DNA of 64,000 nucleotides from Serendipita indica DSM 11827 (GCA_910890315.1 CAJVGD010000006.1:682001-746000); one strand, 5' to 3'; counted from the first letter of the stretch, positions 20,505-33,451 are shown. Numbers and translations are program-made. Notes: a model not told the origin generated them from the letters alone.

Positions 20505-22902
20505 TCACGGCTTGCGAATATATACTGTCCCTTTTCCCGTCTTCTCCCTGACGAGTTCCCATTCGTGTTCGATGCCGTTTCTTGTCTGCATGAGTACATG
20601 CTCGAGGTACTCTCGCCCCTCTTTGGTGCCCTCGACCTCGATAAACCATTCTTGGCCCCATCGTGCACACTCGACACGCACGACCCAGATGAAGCGAACC
20701 ACCTTGTGCTTCTTGGGACTTTCCGCGCCTCCCGCAGACTTTTTGGTCGAGGCAGCTACAGAGCTGGTGACCCGTAGCAAGTTCCATACTGGAGGCGAAC
20801 GTGGTTCTGGCAAGAGGGGAATGGCCATGCAGAATCTGGGGTTTTCCCCGGCAAGCAGCACGTGAGAGTAATAGTGCGGGCTGGTAAGGACAAAGGTCGG
20901 GTCCCTGACTGGGATAGCATGCTTTGTGGAAAGCGGATGCAGGCCAACGCCATCTGATACCATCCACCCTCGACAATCTCCACTCTCTCCCTCAGCCGCT
21001 CCACCGTTTGACGCGTCATCCGACGTGTCAGGTACATATCCCAAGTTGCAGACGAGATCCCCTGCGCGCAGATGTGGTACGAGTGAAGCTGCATGTAGCT
21101 GCTTCATACATTCTTGAAGAATACGAGGTGTGATCTGAGAGCAGGGGACAAAGACACGGAAGATGGGTGCGCGACTTTGACGAAAGGCGAGGGAGAGCGA
21201 ATGGATATCATGCGACATTGGAGAAGGTTGCTCGTACCCATTTGTCGCAGCGCTCAGTAACCCAGTCGTAGATGGGCTAAGAGCTGTGCTCGACAGTAAT
21301 GCAGTAGAACGGTTGGCCGGTGATGCAGCAATGGTAGGCGAATCTGTGATCATATGCGCGCTCCTGCGATTTCGACGACGAGTATGCATTGTCATAGGCG
21401 GAGTACTACGACCCCCTGTGCCATAGCCAATCGTCGGGGGAGGCGTATACCCCTGAGAAGAACCAGGTGGTGTGTAGTGACCCGTTGGTGGTGGCGAGTA
21501 GTGACCAGTGGGAGGGGGAGTATACGCAAATGAAGGCTGGGGGAGTGGGGGTAGCAAAGCGGAGTTTTGGCTGGGTGACCTAGAGTGATGAGGAAGGCTC
21601 ATGGATTGGCCTGCAAACGGAGGGATTACACCAAATTGGCCCAGTCCCTGATTGCTCATGTTGGCTGCCGCAATATTAGGTAATGCTGGCATGGCAGGCG
21701 GAGGCGGCGGCGCGACAACATCTTTGCGTCCAGGTTTCAAACTTAGTCGCTTTCGAGCCTTCGACACTGACCCCAGATCGGCAGCATTCCGTGCGTCGGA
21801 ACTGATATTCGACGCCGACTTTGATTTGCTGAGTCGTATTGACGCCTTCTCCTTTGAAGTTCCGGTAACGGAACGGGCCTTGGTATGCGAGGTCGTCTCT
21901 TTGGTGGTAGGAAGCGGCAGGTAAGCCGGCACGATTGGCTGTGCAACGTCGTTGAAGTAGAAGAGGGGTGTCGGAAACACGAGGGCAGGACCGTCATCTG
22001 GTGAATCCAATAGGGAGAGGATGCTGTCATCTTCATCTGTCGAAGCAATTTGAAGCGCTTGAGAGGTGGTCCGTTGTCGGAGGTAGGCAACAAAGCGCGA
22101 GTGGGTCAGCGTCAGCGTCTGGAACCTTGATGTCGTATTCTCCCTTTCAGCGGTGTCTATTGACGACATTGAGGAATGAGATTGCGGTGCAACGACGCGG
22201 AGAGCGTGCATTGGATAGACCGACAACAAGACGCTGGCTGATTCCACTAAAACGAGTTAGTGATTGGATCGAAACCGGAATGCCTCAGCACATACAAAGT
22301 AGCTCCATATCCATCAAATCAATCTTGATAGATTTGTTTAGCCAGCTTGGGTTAGGCCAGGCAGCAGGCCGATAGTCGGGAATGACGCGCCGAAGGTATG
22401 CGTCTCTGACCTCATCGTTTGTCTCGAAGAGGGTTTCAAAGATTTTCGTCATCTCTTTGCTCACGTGGCACAGATTGAGGACTTCGTATGAGCCATGGAG
22501 ATGGGTAATTATCCTGGCGACGAGTCGAGGCGTTGTCCGAAAGGCGGAGACGAAGCGACCGGGCTTGAGCGTCGATTTCAAGAGCGTATCCGGTACACGT
22601 TCCACACCTTGTTCCTCTGGCCAGGATTCTCCAATGCGCAAGCGCGAGGCGGACGAGGCAAACTGGAGGTTTGAGCCAGACGAAGAGAGATCTGTGGATG
22701 GAAATCTTGGATACGGCGCAAAAATCGAGTTTGAGGAGGAGGATGCCGTCAAGGTTAGTGGACGAGATGCACGACGCGGCCGGGTGAGCGTTGAGTCTGG
22801 CGTTATTTGTGCCGACAAGCCCGGGCCTGGGCTAGACATTGGAGAGGTAGGTCTGAATGTTGGAGGGATGGACAGCGGGTTCTGCGGCTGGAGAGCAAGC
22901 AT
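20505..22902 (-). CDS. Large Pro/Ser-rich protein with an F-box-like N-terminal segment, function unknown
   Basis: Two exons, 22902-22296 and 22246-20505, with a 49 nt GT-AG intron; about 780 residues. ATG 22902 is used because frame 1 upstream has only a non-ATG start. The N-terminal part is disordered, then PRLVARIITHLHGSYEVLNL, CHVSKEMTKIFETLF and DAYLRRVIPDYR look like an F-box-type helical segment. The middle is Pro-rich with a short tandem repeat, YTPPPTGHYSPPPTGHYTPP. The C-terminal 250 residues look folded: APIFRVFVPCSQITPRILQE, LVPHLRAGDLVCNLGYVP, KVVRFIWVVRVECARWGQEW and FIEVEGTKEGREYLEHVL. I cannot name this C-terminal domain. It probably represents a conserved but uncharacterised basidiomycete family. 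Confidence 0.8.
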
Positions 22903-24072
22903 GGTCGTGGTCGTCGCGGGGTCCAAGGCGTCGTCGACCGAATGAGCGCTACGCTACAATCCGACGGGCTTGAGTAAAACAGGGGACAGGAGGGTCAGAA
23001 TGAAGGAAATATAGTCAAGACACGTTGTAAATGACAGTTTTGCACTGCGTCACTAGGTTGAGAAGAGACGGGGGCGGTGAGCGGGCTCCTAAATCCGTCG
23101 TCGACAATATGAACGAGGACCTTGTGCAGTCTGGGCCTGCGTACGCGTCTTTCGGCGTCACCAAGGGCCGGTCAGAGGCTCGAGAAATCGAGAGGGAGCG
23201 AAATGTCGGTAATGGTGGAGGTCAGGGTGCAAATGGCGAAAGCGGCAGTGGGCTGTCAACGCTTGTCGACATTATTATTATTGCCCAATTCTTATTCTTA
23301 GACCTTCTACGCGCCCTTCCTCCCCGCAGGGCCGATGTTTGACGAGACAAGTCCGCGCTAATCAAGCCTCATCAGTTTCCACAGACGGTTCAGACCGCAT
23401 GATGTAAATGTGCCGTCGACTCAGGCAAATGCCGACAATAAAGCGGCCTGGGCTTGCCCAGTATTTGATAGAAAACGAACTCGACCAGCACAATACAAAC
23501 CCATGCAAAAGATACAGTCAGACGGACCGTCCCCCGTCTGCACTTGGCAGCATGGTCTGCGCACTGGCATCGCCTTGGGTGTCCCTTGTGGCACAAGCGG
23601 GTGGTCCTAATGGTCTGGATGCTTTATTGAGTAGTTATCGACACACCGATAATGCGTGTAATCAAGTTCTACAGTCAACTCATGCAGTCACTCGCCCTGG
23701 GTGTATTTGGAACTCTTACCTCGAAATTCAACTCGCAATTGACCCAATCCAATCAAGTATTTGTAGCCCATATCTCAGAGTGTCACCAAGCTTCTGAGTT
23801 GAAAGTACCGACGTGGCGAATAGTGTGGCGACCGCCATGTCCACTGACAACCTTGCAGACCGCGCCTCGTCTTACTCTGAGCACCAAGGCGCCATCATCA
23901 TGGGCAAATGTACAGATGCTGAGCCTGGCGCTCATGCCGGGCTGGCAGCCAAGGAGATGATGGTGGTGGAGTCCAAAAGACGGGCGTCTATACAATCTAA
24001 TTGCAACAAACTAATGATATATACAAGAAAGACATGCATGATAATCGCAACATATGATACAACAGCATGGTC
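22903..24072. other. Intergenic region, about 1.2 kb, no gene recognised
   Basis: Short open frames only. It should contain the promoter of the gene ending at 20505 and the 3' end of the methyltransferase transcript. Confidence 0.45.
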
Positions 24073-25986
24073 CTATGAGGACTCTTTGTAGGCGACAAAG
24101 CCTCGGATGATTCTGCATACGAGTGGAGAGCTATCTTCACGAACAGGAAACTTTGCTGCTCGCGCTCTCCACTCTTCTAGGTCGCTCCTGCCCGACTTTT
24201 CGTACCAGCCGATGCCAGACTCAAGAGCCGCACGTGTGTCTATACGATCCAACATATCTCTGTATAGACTATATGAGATAGAGTGTTTCATATCTGGGAA
24301 TACTCACAATTCAAAGTCACGGAGCAACTGCTTGAACGTGTCCCATGTCATTGCGGGGTGCATTTTGTGAACTTGCTCCCAAAGTGCCTGTTCACATCCC
24401 AGGACGACTTGCATACACTGGCGTAGGTGCATCCCCGCATCCTTTGTAACAAAGACATCGCTCATTCGTCTCGTGGTGGTGGAAGGTGCTGCTGTCATGG
24501 GAGTCAAGACGACCTTTCCCATTCCTTCGGTAGTTTTTAGTGTCGTTGAAGTACCGCAGAGGGTTGATCTTGGTGCTAGAACTTGGATAGGTTCGTGAGA
24601 GTGAACAGACGAGAAATGCAACGACAGATAGAAAGAGAGAAGTGATGTGGGGTTGGCAGCTGAAAAGCGTGTTAGTAGTGGGAAAAGGAATTGAGAGATT
24701 ACTCACAAATGAATCGGTCATCAAGCATTTGCTCCCAAGCTCGGTGTAGAATAGTATGATCCCGCGGGTCCCGTAAAGTGGTATTCATCTTGTCACTATT
24801 GGTGATAATCATTTGAAACTCTTCCTGAGATGCCAAGGAGACTCGACCCGACGAGGTGGGCATGGTCGAGACCGATTGAACCACAGAGGGGATTTGGACA
24901 TTATTGTATCCAAGAGAGCGACTTCGCATGCGCGGGTTTAGAGTCTTGGGGACCATGATGCTTATTGGTCGACGACCCGATGCAGCATGAGGAGCACTGC
25001 GTACAGAATGTCCGGCAGCTGAACTTCCCGAACTGTTATCCAGGTCACCATGAGCTGATACGGAGGGCGGAGTCGAGGCCATAGATTCTGGTGCGGGTCG
25101 AAATGGGAAAATGATATCCTCCTCGACGACTTCGAGAGCCCCTCCAGGCCGAAGTACTCTATAGACCTCCTGACAACATAATGAGAGACATCAAGATGTA
25201 TACCGGTGTCATTCACCTCTAACACTTGGCTCCATTTATTCTCGGGGATACCCATCGCCAATCGGCAGATTCGCACATAGTCGAACGACCCCGTCTCAAA
25301 CGGAAGGCCATCCAGGCTGTCAACACGGAGAGTTAGGGGAGAGCCATGGAAAGCTATGATTGAACTGACATGTTGCCTTGTACCCATCGTATGCGGTCAT
25401 GAAGCAACGCAGAGGCTGGTTGAATGTTGACGAGATCAAACCCTACAAGTAGCTCCGCATTCTAAGAGCATGATCAGTTAATGAATATGATCATTCGGAT
25501 GCAATACCTTCCACAATGTGGCGGCGGCCTCGATAATGAAGGACCCACTACCGCAAGCCAGGTCGAGGACAGACTTGGGTTCTTCAGGCAAATTACACAG
25601 CGTGAGACCGTTTTCGCAAAGAGATTTTAGCGTTATACGATCACAAATGTCACTGTTACCACGGATCAGGATACTCGGTGATGGAAGAGAGGAGGGGACA
25701 ATACATACCTGTCGAGCACAGCACGGTCGTAGGACAAGGGGTATGGTGCATCCTTTTTGGAGTATGTGTGTATTCGGCTGCCGCGAACAGTCTTGAGATG
25801 AGGGGTGCTGTCGATTTTGGGCACCGACGGGAGTTTTGATGGATTGGGGCTCTTGAGCATCTCAACGATGCTCCCGTACGAGTCAGATGTTGACTCTGAC
25901 ATTGAAAGTGCGTTTGTGAGGGCGAAATGCTGGAAAATGAGGGCGCGGAGTTCGGATTGCTCCGTCGAAATGACTTGAGTGGCCAT
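24073..25986 (-). CDS. Class I SAM-dependent methyltransferase (Methyltransf_25-like)
   Basis: Substrate unknown. Start ATG 25986 (MATQVISTEQSEL). Exon 1 ends at 25709 and exon 2 starts at 25652 after a 56 nt intron. Motif I is VLDLACGSGSFIIEAA. Then AELLVGFDLVNIQPA with DRIRWVQGN gives motif II. FDYVRICRLAMGIPENKW and VYRVLRPGGALEVVEEDIIF give the strand 4/post-motif II region. An inserted Ser-rich segment follows (SVSAHGDLDNSSGSSAAGHS, QSVSTMPTSSGRVS). The C-terminal half (ILHRAWEQMLDDRFI, HKMHPAMTWDTFKQLLRDFE, LEEWRARAAKFPVRED) resembles other basidiomycete methyltransferases of this kind. Stop TAG at 24073. Several short introns. It is divergent from the XPG gene, 222 bp away. Confidence 0.82.
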
Positions 25987-26208
25987 GATAAATAGAAATA
26001 TGGACTAGAGAACGAGAGTAAGATGTCGAACTGTGCTCGAGGGATGTCTGCTCAGACGAGGAGGGGAACAAGAAGTGCCAACGGGGCGTCTGCCTGAGAA
26101 ATTCGAATTGTGGCTTTGGTTTTGAATCCCGGCAGCTTAAACCCCGCCTCTTTGGCGTCTACGGCTCGCTGTAGGCTCAAAATTTGAAACAATAACCAGC
26201 ATACGACC
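25987..26208. promoter_or_regulatory. Bidirectional promoter region, methyltransferase / XPG
   Basis: 222 bp between divergent start codons 25986 (-) and 26209 (+). No individual element could be assigned. Confidence 0.45.
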
Positions 26209-29200
26209 ATGGGAGTAAAGCAACTCTGGAAGCTCCTTTCGCCAGTCGGCAGACCTGTTTTGTAAGCAGCACAGACCGGTCAGCAAACATTGGCCTCTGA
26301 TGCCCTCATTCGTAAAAGACTAGAGACGATGGAGGGAAAAGCGCTCGCCATAGACTCTAGCATTTGGATATACCAGTTTCAGGCTACCATGCGCGACAAA
26401 GAAGGCAGGGGACTCGTCAATGCGCACCTCCTCGGCTTCCTGAGACGTATCTGCAAACTTTTATTCTACGGAATCAAGCCCGTCTTTGTGTTTGATGGTG
26501 GCGCTCCAGCGCTCAAGCGGTCGACGATTGTCAGTACACCTCGTCTCGCCTAATGAATTGTGTCTTACGCCATCGTCTGGGCTAGGTTGAACGAAAACGA
26601 CGCAAAGCCGGAGCTGCCATCAGTCATGCAAAGGTTGCGGAGCGTCTGCTAGCCGCTCAACTGCGAAGAGAGGCGATCGGTCACGTCAAGAAGCGACAGC
26701 CGATGTACGTGTTACAGATTGAGGGGAGTTTGCAGCATCTAACACTTCGAATCGCTAGTGCATCAACGTCCAACAACGGACCTGTATCAAGTTCGACAGG
26801 CATCTTAAACGAGGACACAGTCTACATGGAGGATCTTTTACCGCCTGTCGCACCATCTCCGAAGAAAATCAAATCACTCGAAACCAACTCTGAAACGTCA
26901 GGGCCTCCAGCATCACCCAAAAAGTATGAATGGAGGGACCATGACCCGTACAAGCTGCCTGCAGTCGACATGGCCGCCAAAATTGCCGATGCGACACGAG
27001 TAATTAACGAAGACGGTGGCTTGAACAGGGTGGATCCACGGTTGGCCACGGAAGATGAGCTTCGTCAATTCATTGAGACGATGCGACCGGAGGATTTCGA
27101 TGCGACATCTCCTGCATTCCGTGAACTTCCTACAGAAGTTCAATATGAGATCATCGGAGACCTTCGACTCAAGTCCCGCCAGACTTCCCATACTCGCTTG
27201 CAAAAGATGCTCCAAAACTCTAGGACTGCCATGGACTTTTCAAAAGCTCAAATACGAGGTCTCCACGACAGGAACCGACTCACTCAGCAGCTACTAATGA
27301 CCACGAACTCTATGGGGAAAGAAATCGATCATCATATCATGATTCAAGTTCGTGTAGCCGCCGAAAGGAATCGAGAGTATGTCCTGATCAAAAATACTGG
27401 TCCTGAGGGGGGCTGGAGCCTCGGGATCCAGGATCAAGGCACCAAAGAAAAGCCAATCCAAGTTCAACCAGACAGCGATGATGAGGAAGACATGGAGGAG
27501 GTGCCGATCAACGAGCCTGCGTAAGTATTTTTGCTTATCCTCCAGAGAATCGCCTAAGACAGACCTAGGCTCCATTATCCGGTTGCATTTGATCAACGAC
27601 GCATGGCCCTCGCCTCAATAGGCAAATCCAACGTTTCACCTTCTACGACTAGAATATATTCTCGATACTCTACCCAAGAGTCGCGTCCCAACCCGCAGCA
27701 AGAACAAAAGCCGCTATTTGCGCCTAGCGAAGAGGGTGATAGCGACCACCTTGACGATTCTGATTCTGGCCTTGACGAGGCGATTCGGGAGTCATGGAAG
27801 GAACAAGAAGAGCGCGATCTTCAGCAAGCGCTTGTCGCATCTCGTAGAATGATCGAGATGGACGAAAAACAATCTACTGGAGCTGGTTCATCTCGTGTCA
27901 TTATCTCGCAGGAAAGGTTAGATTCTTCGGATACGAGGGAAGATTTCGAATCACCTATTGTGCCGGAAGACATTTTCGGTTCTAATGAACTGGTCACACC
28001 GCGACCTACAGAGGTTGATACAGCTATAAGGAACTTGGAAGCAGAAGCCACCTTGGAGCCCGAACTACCATCATCACTCGAAGTACGCTCAGCCTTTGAT
28101 GTTTCCGACTTCTTTGGCGACCCGGAAGGCCCCTCGGGTTCCCTCACCATACCGAAACCTATACAACCTCCCATCAGCACACATTCAGCTACATCTGTTG
28201 CACCTCCGGTCATCCGGCCCACGGTATTGAAGACCGAGATTCATCAGACTGTCGATACTCATACGTCTCTTGTTCAACCGTCCGCACCAATGGACATTGA
28301 GGAGGATGACGATGACGACATGGTCGAGGAAGATTTAGGCTTTGAAAGGATACGCAATTCCCACAAACCTGCAGTTGCTTCTCCTAAAATGAGACGTGGG
28401 TCGGAAAGAGAGAATCCCGCTACGTCAGAGCGCGGTCACGAGGAGGAAATGGACGAGGAGCCATATATAGGGTGGTCGAGATCACCATCCCCAGCCAATC
28501 GACAGGACAGGTTTAACATGCCCTCCGTTGTGAATGGGGGTGAAGTCGATGAGCCCGCCACAAAGAATGAGGACGATGACTGGGATGCAGCACAAGAGAT
28601 GAATCCCGCAGAAGAGGAAGGCGATTTTGCACAATTTTTGTCCCAAGTCAAGGGTAGAGATCTCGATACCGTGCGGGAGGAGATCGATCAGGAAATCAAG
28701 CAGCTCAACCAGGCACGCAAGGTTCTACAGAGAGACTCTGAGGAGATTACTCAGCAAATGGTATCTCAAATTATGGTTGGTATCCGCCATCAACGTCTAG
28801 TGACATACTGACAGTTCAAAGATGCTTCTACGTCTCTTCGGGATACCCTACATAACAGCACCGATGGAAGCAGAGGCACAATGCGCGAAGCTACTCTCCT
28901 TGGGACTGGTAGAAGGCGTTATTACCGACGACTCGGACGTATTTCTTTTCGGTGCGACACGAGTATTCAAGAACATGTTCAACCAGTCCAAAACCGTCGA
29001 ATGCTTTCTGGCCGCGGATCTTCAACGCGAGTTGGGCCTTGATCAAGAGAAATTAATCCGCCTGGCATACCTCCTTGGCAGTGACTACGTGGACGGCTTA
29101 GAAGGGGTCGGACCCGTCGTCGCGATGGAGATACTCAACGAGTTTGAAACAGCGGGCAAACAAGAGGATAGTTTACTTCGGTTCAAGGAGTGGTGGCGCA

Positions 29201-30110
29201 GAGTCCAGAGCGGGCAAGATACCGAAAATGACACTGGCACAGAGTTTCGGAAGAGATTTGTAAGGCAACCAACGTCGAATATCGAAGAGTCTCATATTTT
29301 GTAGAAGAAGAAATTCAAAAATCTGCATCTCGCCGGGGACTGGCCCAATCCGGCTGTGGTTTGTTGCTCACCAATGCATTTTCTTCGCTCAATCTTTACA
29401 GAGAGATGCATATTTACATCCGACTGTTGACGAGTCTGAGGAAGCGTTCAAATGGGGCCTTCCAGATTTGGATGCTCTTCGAACGTACGTGTACTCTGGA
29501 TGCTTTCGTTCCTAGCTGAAATGTTCAAGATTTCTTCATGAGGAACTACATTGGGTCCAGGCTAAGACAGACGAGCTGCTCCTTCCTATCATACGCAAGA
29601 TGGGTGAGCGTGGTAGAGTACGGTAAAGGCAGTATTGATTCTTTCGTACTGATGACCTCACAGAATCCTGTAACTGGGAGACAAGGTACTTTGACTGGGT
29701 ACTTTGATCAAAGCGGAGGATTTGGTTCTGGGACTCTTGCCCCTCGCAAAAGGCAGCAGTTTGCCTCGAAACGCTTGCAACAGGTCGTGAGCGACTACAG
29801 GAAGAAGCAGGATCGAAGTGTTTCAACATCTGACTCGGAAGTGGCCCTACACAAGCAGAATTTGGCCAATCTTCCAAAACCCCGGGGTGGCAAAAGAACG
29901 AAATCAGATGCCACTATAGGAAGGCCTCAAAAGAGGAGAAGGACAATCAGGGCTGAGGATCATGAAGATGTTGCGACCGAGAGTGGAGGTGACGATGGGC
30001 ATATGGACAAAGGAGTGAGTGCACCCATCCCAGATCGCCCCCTTGCCGTCACTTTGAGGACAAGGAAAGGAAAGGCCAGGATTCTAGAAGATAGCGATGC
30101 CTCTTCGTAG
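26209..30110 (+). CDS. RAD2: XPG/Rad2/Rad13 structure-specific endonuclease of nucleotide excision repair
   Basis: Cuts the damaged strand 3' of the lesion. Exon 1 (26209-26261) gives MGVKQLWKLLSPVGRPVL. Exon 2 (26319-26529) gives the N nuclease region with LAIDSSIWIYQFQATMRD and KPVFVFDGGAPALKRSTI. A long acidic spacer follows, with DEDELRQFIETMRPEDFD-like and QIRGLHDRNRLTQQLL segments and, near 27740-27850, a DSDSGLDEAIRESW patch. The I nuclease region starts at exon 28822: LLRLFGIPYITAPMEAEAQC, GVITDDSDVFLFGA, then the helix-two-turn-helix YLLGSDYVDGLEGVGP. The C-terminus has a PIP box, QGTLTGYF, for PCNA binding, and basic clusters (GGKRTKSD, PQKRRRTIR). Introns of 45-61 nt. All acidic active-site motifs are present, so the gene looks intact. 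About 1,100 residues. Confidence 0.93.
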
Positions 30111-31129
30111 CTCCTCGTATCGTTGGATCTCGATGCGTCTGTAGCTGGCAATCAAGGCTCCTCATGATACGTCACATGTTGCAAGAGGGATGTCGAAACT
30201 TCGCTGTTCATGAGCAGCATAGAGGAAAGCGACAAATAGGTCTGAACCCAACCTGGGCGTCGAGTTACAACAAGCGATGGATGAGTTCTAGACTTCTCCA
30301 AGGAATCAATGGAGATTGTAAATCATGTCCGATAGATCGGCCTATTTTCTCGATCTGTAACTCCAGCTTTCCGCTCGGGAGGACGATAGATTCTCCGGCA
30401 ACCATGACTTGTGTTGTGCAACCAGATATACATTCTCGTGCTCGAAAATACACGTGAGAACGGCGGAAAGGACTATCTGAGCCGGGTGTTAGAATGTGTG
30501 GACCAACGCCTCAAACGTATCGCTCTGCAACCCATACTGATTTCAACCCAGGAATGCATCGATTATCCTGCTGGAGATTTCCATCCACCTATCCCTCGAA
30601 GGAGACAACCTATGCTTGTTCTTCATCTCTTGAAAATAACGCTCATGAAGACATCATATATTTACTTGATCCATACACGTGACTTTCAGATGTTCTCCAA
30701 GCTGTGCGTGCCACAAGAGTACGACGCACAGCACTTGCTCTCTTACTGCCCGAGGCAATAAAGGCTCGCATCCTTCTTTGATCATTTCAAGGTCTTTATT
30801 TCATGGTATTGTTTTTATGGCTCCCCATCAGCGGAATACTGAGGTATATATCTCTATAGCCATTACGTCCTTGACTCTTGTGCCAGGCTTCTACCAGGCT
30901 GGACCGCCGGAGCAGAATAAGGACCAGATGAACGGATCATCAGGGCACTATCCCCGACCGAGAACATCCCGTTAATGCTATAAAGACAGGTTCTCATGCG
31001 ACCTGTCCTTACTCACAAGCGCCCCAACATGTCCTGTGGCGACGGAACAGCCCTTTACGGAGTACACTTACTGACGCAGAATCTCGGGTTGCACTCATAT
31101 AGTTGTTAGACGAGGACGATTACAACGTC
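30111..31129. other. Intergenic, about 1 kb, no gene recognised
   Basis: Downstream of XPG. Only short frames without splice support. Confidence 0.45.
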
Positions 31130-31510
31130 AGTGCCAACAACATATCCGACAGTTACATCGGTGAGGCCGTTTGGTAAGAAACGAAGATGCATACTATGTA
31201 AATTTATACATATTTCATGAACTACAAGTATCTGGACTCGGACCAGTTGCTTATCTATAGTGAACAATCAATGCGTTTCAAGTACGGTCGGCACTGTAGT
31301 AGTGTATGTTGATTATGAGATCTGCCCAAGGACCTTAATATCATCAGCTGAAAGGGATACATAGACTTCACTGGATTCCAGTTGACTACTACCGTCACCA
31401 GCACCGTTCCAGTGGATACAGCGGTCGTCATGTCGTTCCTACAGCTACGACGACCATCCCTTGCTCAAAGAGAGACATTTTTGACGTTACGGAAGAAGAA
31501 ATTTATAAAC
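31130..31510 (+). pseudogene. Degenerate relative of the Ser/Thr-rich surface protein at 2.7-3.2 kb
   Basis: At about 31130 SVPTTYPTVTSVRPFG is followed directly by GTAAGA, the same phrase-then-donor arrangement as STTIPLTTSLPPF-G followed by GTACGC near 2824. Further on, VVYVDYEIC parallels TVYVECFSS. Near 31383 LTTTVTSTVPV parallels LTTTVTTVIPV, and in a shifted frame PTATTTIPCSKRDIF parallels PTATTPCSKQQFE. The fragments keep order and spacing but not one frame, and no start or hydrophobic tail was found. So it is a diverged, probably dead paralogue about 28 kb from its relative. Confidence 0.45.
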
Positions 31511-32061
31511 GAGGTACCGCGGTGCCCAGTTTAAAGATCACATCAAGGCAAGCTTCGCTATATGCGCCTTGCTTACGTCCTCCGTGTTTCTTCTCTAGAT
31601 AAAGGTGTACTGCTTGTTTTGATGACGCAATATGAGTGAGTGGAAAGTCTTGCGATAGACCCGAACATATCCTGGCTTGCTACAGAATAAATCAGAGAGT
31701 CTGGTATGTCGATTTTAAGGGCATTGAACCGTTGAATTCATGAATCAGGGAGATATTAACAGGGATTAAGAAGGTTTCATATAACACTTGGAATATCAAA
31801 CAATGCACGCGATCTTGGAATTAAAGAGCAAGACGAGAGGCTCGCAAGGGGTAGTGGCGAGAGGCTCGAAGCCTTCGAGATCCTTGGCTACTGTTTCCTC
31901 GCCACACAGTGTCGATGGGCGGCTCACTTTTGTGTCAAGCGCAATAATTTCTAACTCAGCTCATGATCATATGTTAAAATTCACTGGTAATTCTTTCGAA
32001 TATGACTGGATGAAAGGTATCATATCAATAAACCGTGAGGTTATCGACAATACATATGCGC
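31511..32061. other. Intergenic, nothing seen
   Basis: AT-rich gap before the GH62 array; presumably the 3' flank of the first GH62 gene. Confidence 0.45.
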
Positions 32062-33451
32062 TCAGCAGTTTGTCTGAGTGAGAAGACCGAGGCGCCAGGG
32101 GAGAGAGTTGTAGTCCCCGCTCGATCCAGGTGCAAGACCCTGGTAGAGGTAGCGTATGCAGCCACTGATGCTCATCGTCTGATCGACCTGGGTGCGAATT
32201 GCTTCACCATGTGAGATATCGTTGGTCCAGCGGCCACCAGGGAAGTTCACATTGTTCTTGCCAGCGAAGGGATTTGCCTCGGTAGCCGCAAGTGCGGTCC
32301 ACGAGCCAGTAAGGCTGGAAGACCTCCAAGAGCGGAAGTAGCGACCATTGCTGCCGATGCATTCGACAATGAGCAAGTATTGATTTCCGACTTTGTAGAC
32401 GTTGGATGCCTCGAACAGATCGTTTTTGTTTGGTGCCGACAGAGCAATAACGGTGTTGCCCATACCGTTGGGGAAGTTGGCCAAGGTAGTCTGCGAGCGG
32501 TACAGATGTCCATTGTCGTCGGACGAGAACAGGTAGCAGTTTGCAGAATCGCAAATGACCCACACTGAATGAAAGGATCCAGTTAGTCAGGGTCAAGGAT
32601 GAGACAGAATACGCACTGTCTACCCAGTAGCCATTGCCAATGTTCTGAGTGATGATGCTTGGGGTGCCACTGTAGAAGTTCCTGCCCGCAGTCCAGCCAG
32701 ATGGGTTGCTGATATCCGAGTTGGTCGAGTACGCAGCATTGCCGTTCTGGTAAATGAGGTACCACCTGTTCTGGGGTGCGAAGAAGAAGACCTGGGGAGC
32801 CGCGCGGTAACCAGAGCCGATGGGAGTCTGGTCGAGGTAGTAGAATGTGGCCGAGTTGGCCTGGTTGAAGTCGGTAAAGCTGAAGTAGACGAGATTGTAG
32901 CCGGAGGCGACGGCTGTGCTGGCGAATACGTGGTATTTTCCATTGTAATAGACGATGGAAGGGTCCTTGATACCCTTGATGTTGCGCGAGTCGTTCTTTG
33001 GGCCTACGAGGGCACCACTCGAGTTCCACCTAAAGCTGGAAGGGAGATTCGTGCCGCCAGTCTGCGTTGGAGGTTGACTGCTCGATGATGTCGGGGGGCG
33101 AGTACTCGACGTCGGTGGGTTGCCGGAGCCCTTGGACATCTTAGCATGTTGTCTCGCATTTCACTTTGAATCTACCTTTTGGCATTGGCTGTACCAGTCA
33201 TTGATGTAGACGCAGGTAAGTCCAGAATCGCAGGCTGCATTCGATCAGCTATCACATTTCGACAAGCTACTAGAACCCACTTTTGCTTCCTGTGTAACCG
33301 ATACCATTACACTGATCAATAACGCGTCAGGTATAAATCCAAGTGAGCTATTAGACTAGAAACGTACCTGACCCCATTCTGGTACACCGAGGACGACTGA
33401 GACTTGGGAAACGAGCGTGGCAAGGAAGGTAAGTGCGATCGAGGTCTTCAT
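32062..33451 (-). CDS. Secreted GH62 alpha-L-arabinofuranosidase with N-terminal CBM1, copy 1
   Basis: Removes arabinose side chains from arabinoxylan outside the cell. Start ATG 33451 with signal peptide MKTSIALTFLATLVSQVSVV (exon 33451-33368). The CBM1 cellulose-binding module is spread over three exons: VPEWGQ, CNGIGYTGSK, then TCDSGLTCVYINDWYSQC. A Ser/Thr/Pro linker (NPPTSSTRPPTSSSSQPP) leads to the catalytic domain: LPSSFRWNSSGALVGPKNDS, GIKDPSIVYYNGKYHVFAST, YRAAPQVFFFAPQNRWYLIY, then after a 52 nt intron (32616-32565) DLFEASNVYKVGNQYLLIVE and the end PWRLGLLTQTNC. The Asp of KDPS and the Glu of FEAS match the GH62 catalytic residues. The linker border (36 nt intron) is uncertain. First of three tandem copies. 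Confidence 0.92.

Noticed and set aside
22382-22945. Plus-strand open frame opposite the F-box-like gene
   Set aside because: No motif or splicing. The minus-strand frame has consistent protein features and an intron in phase.
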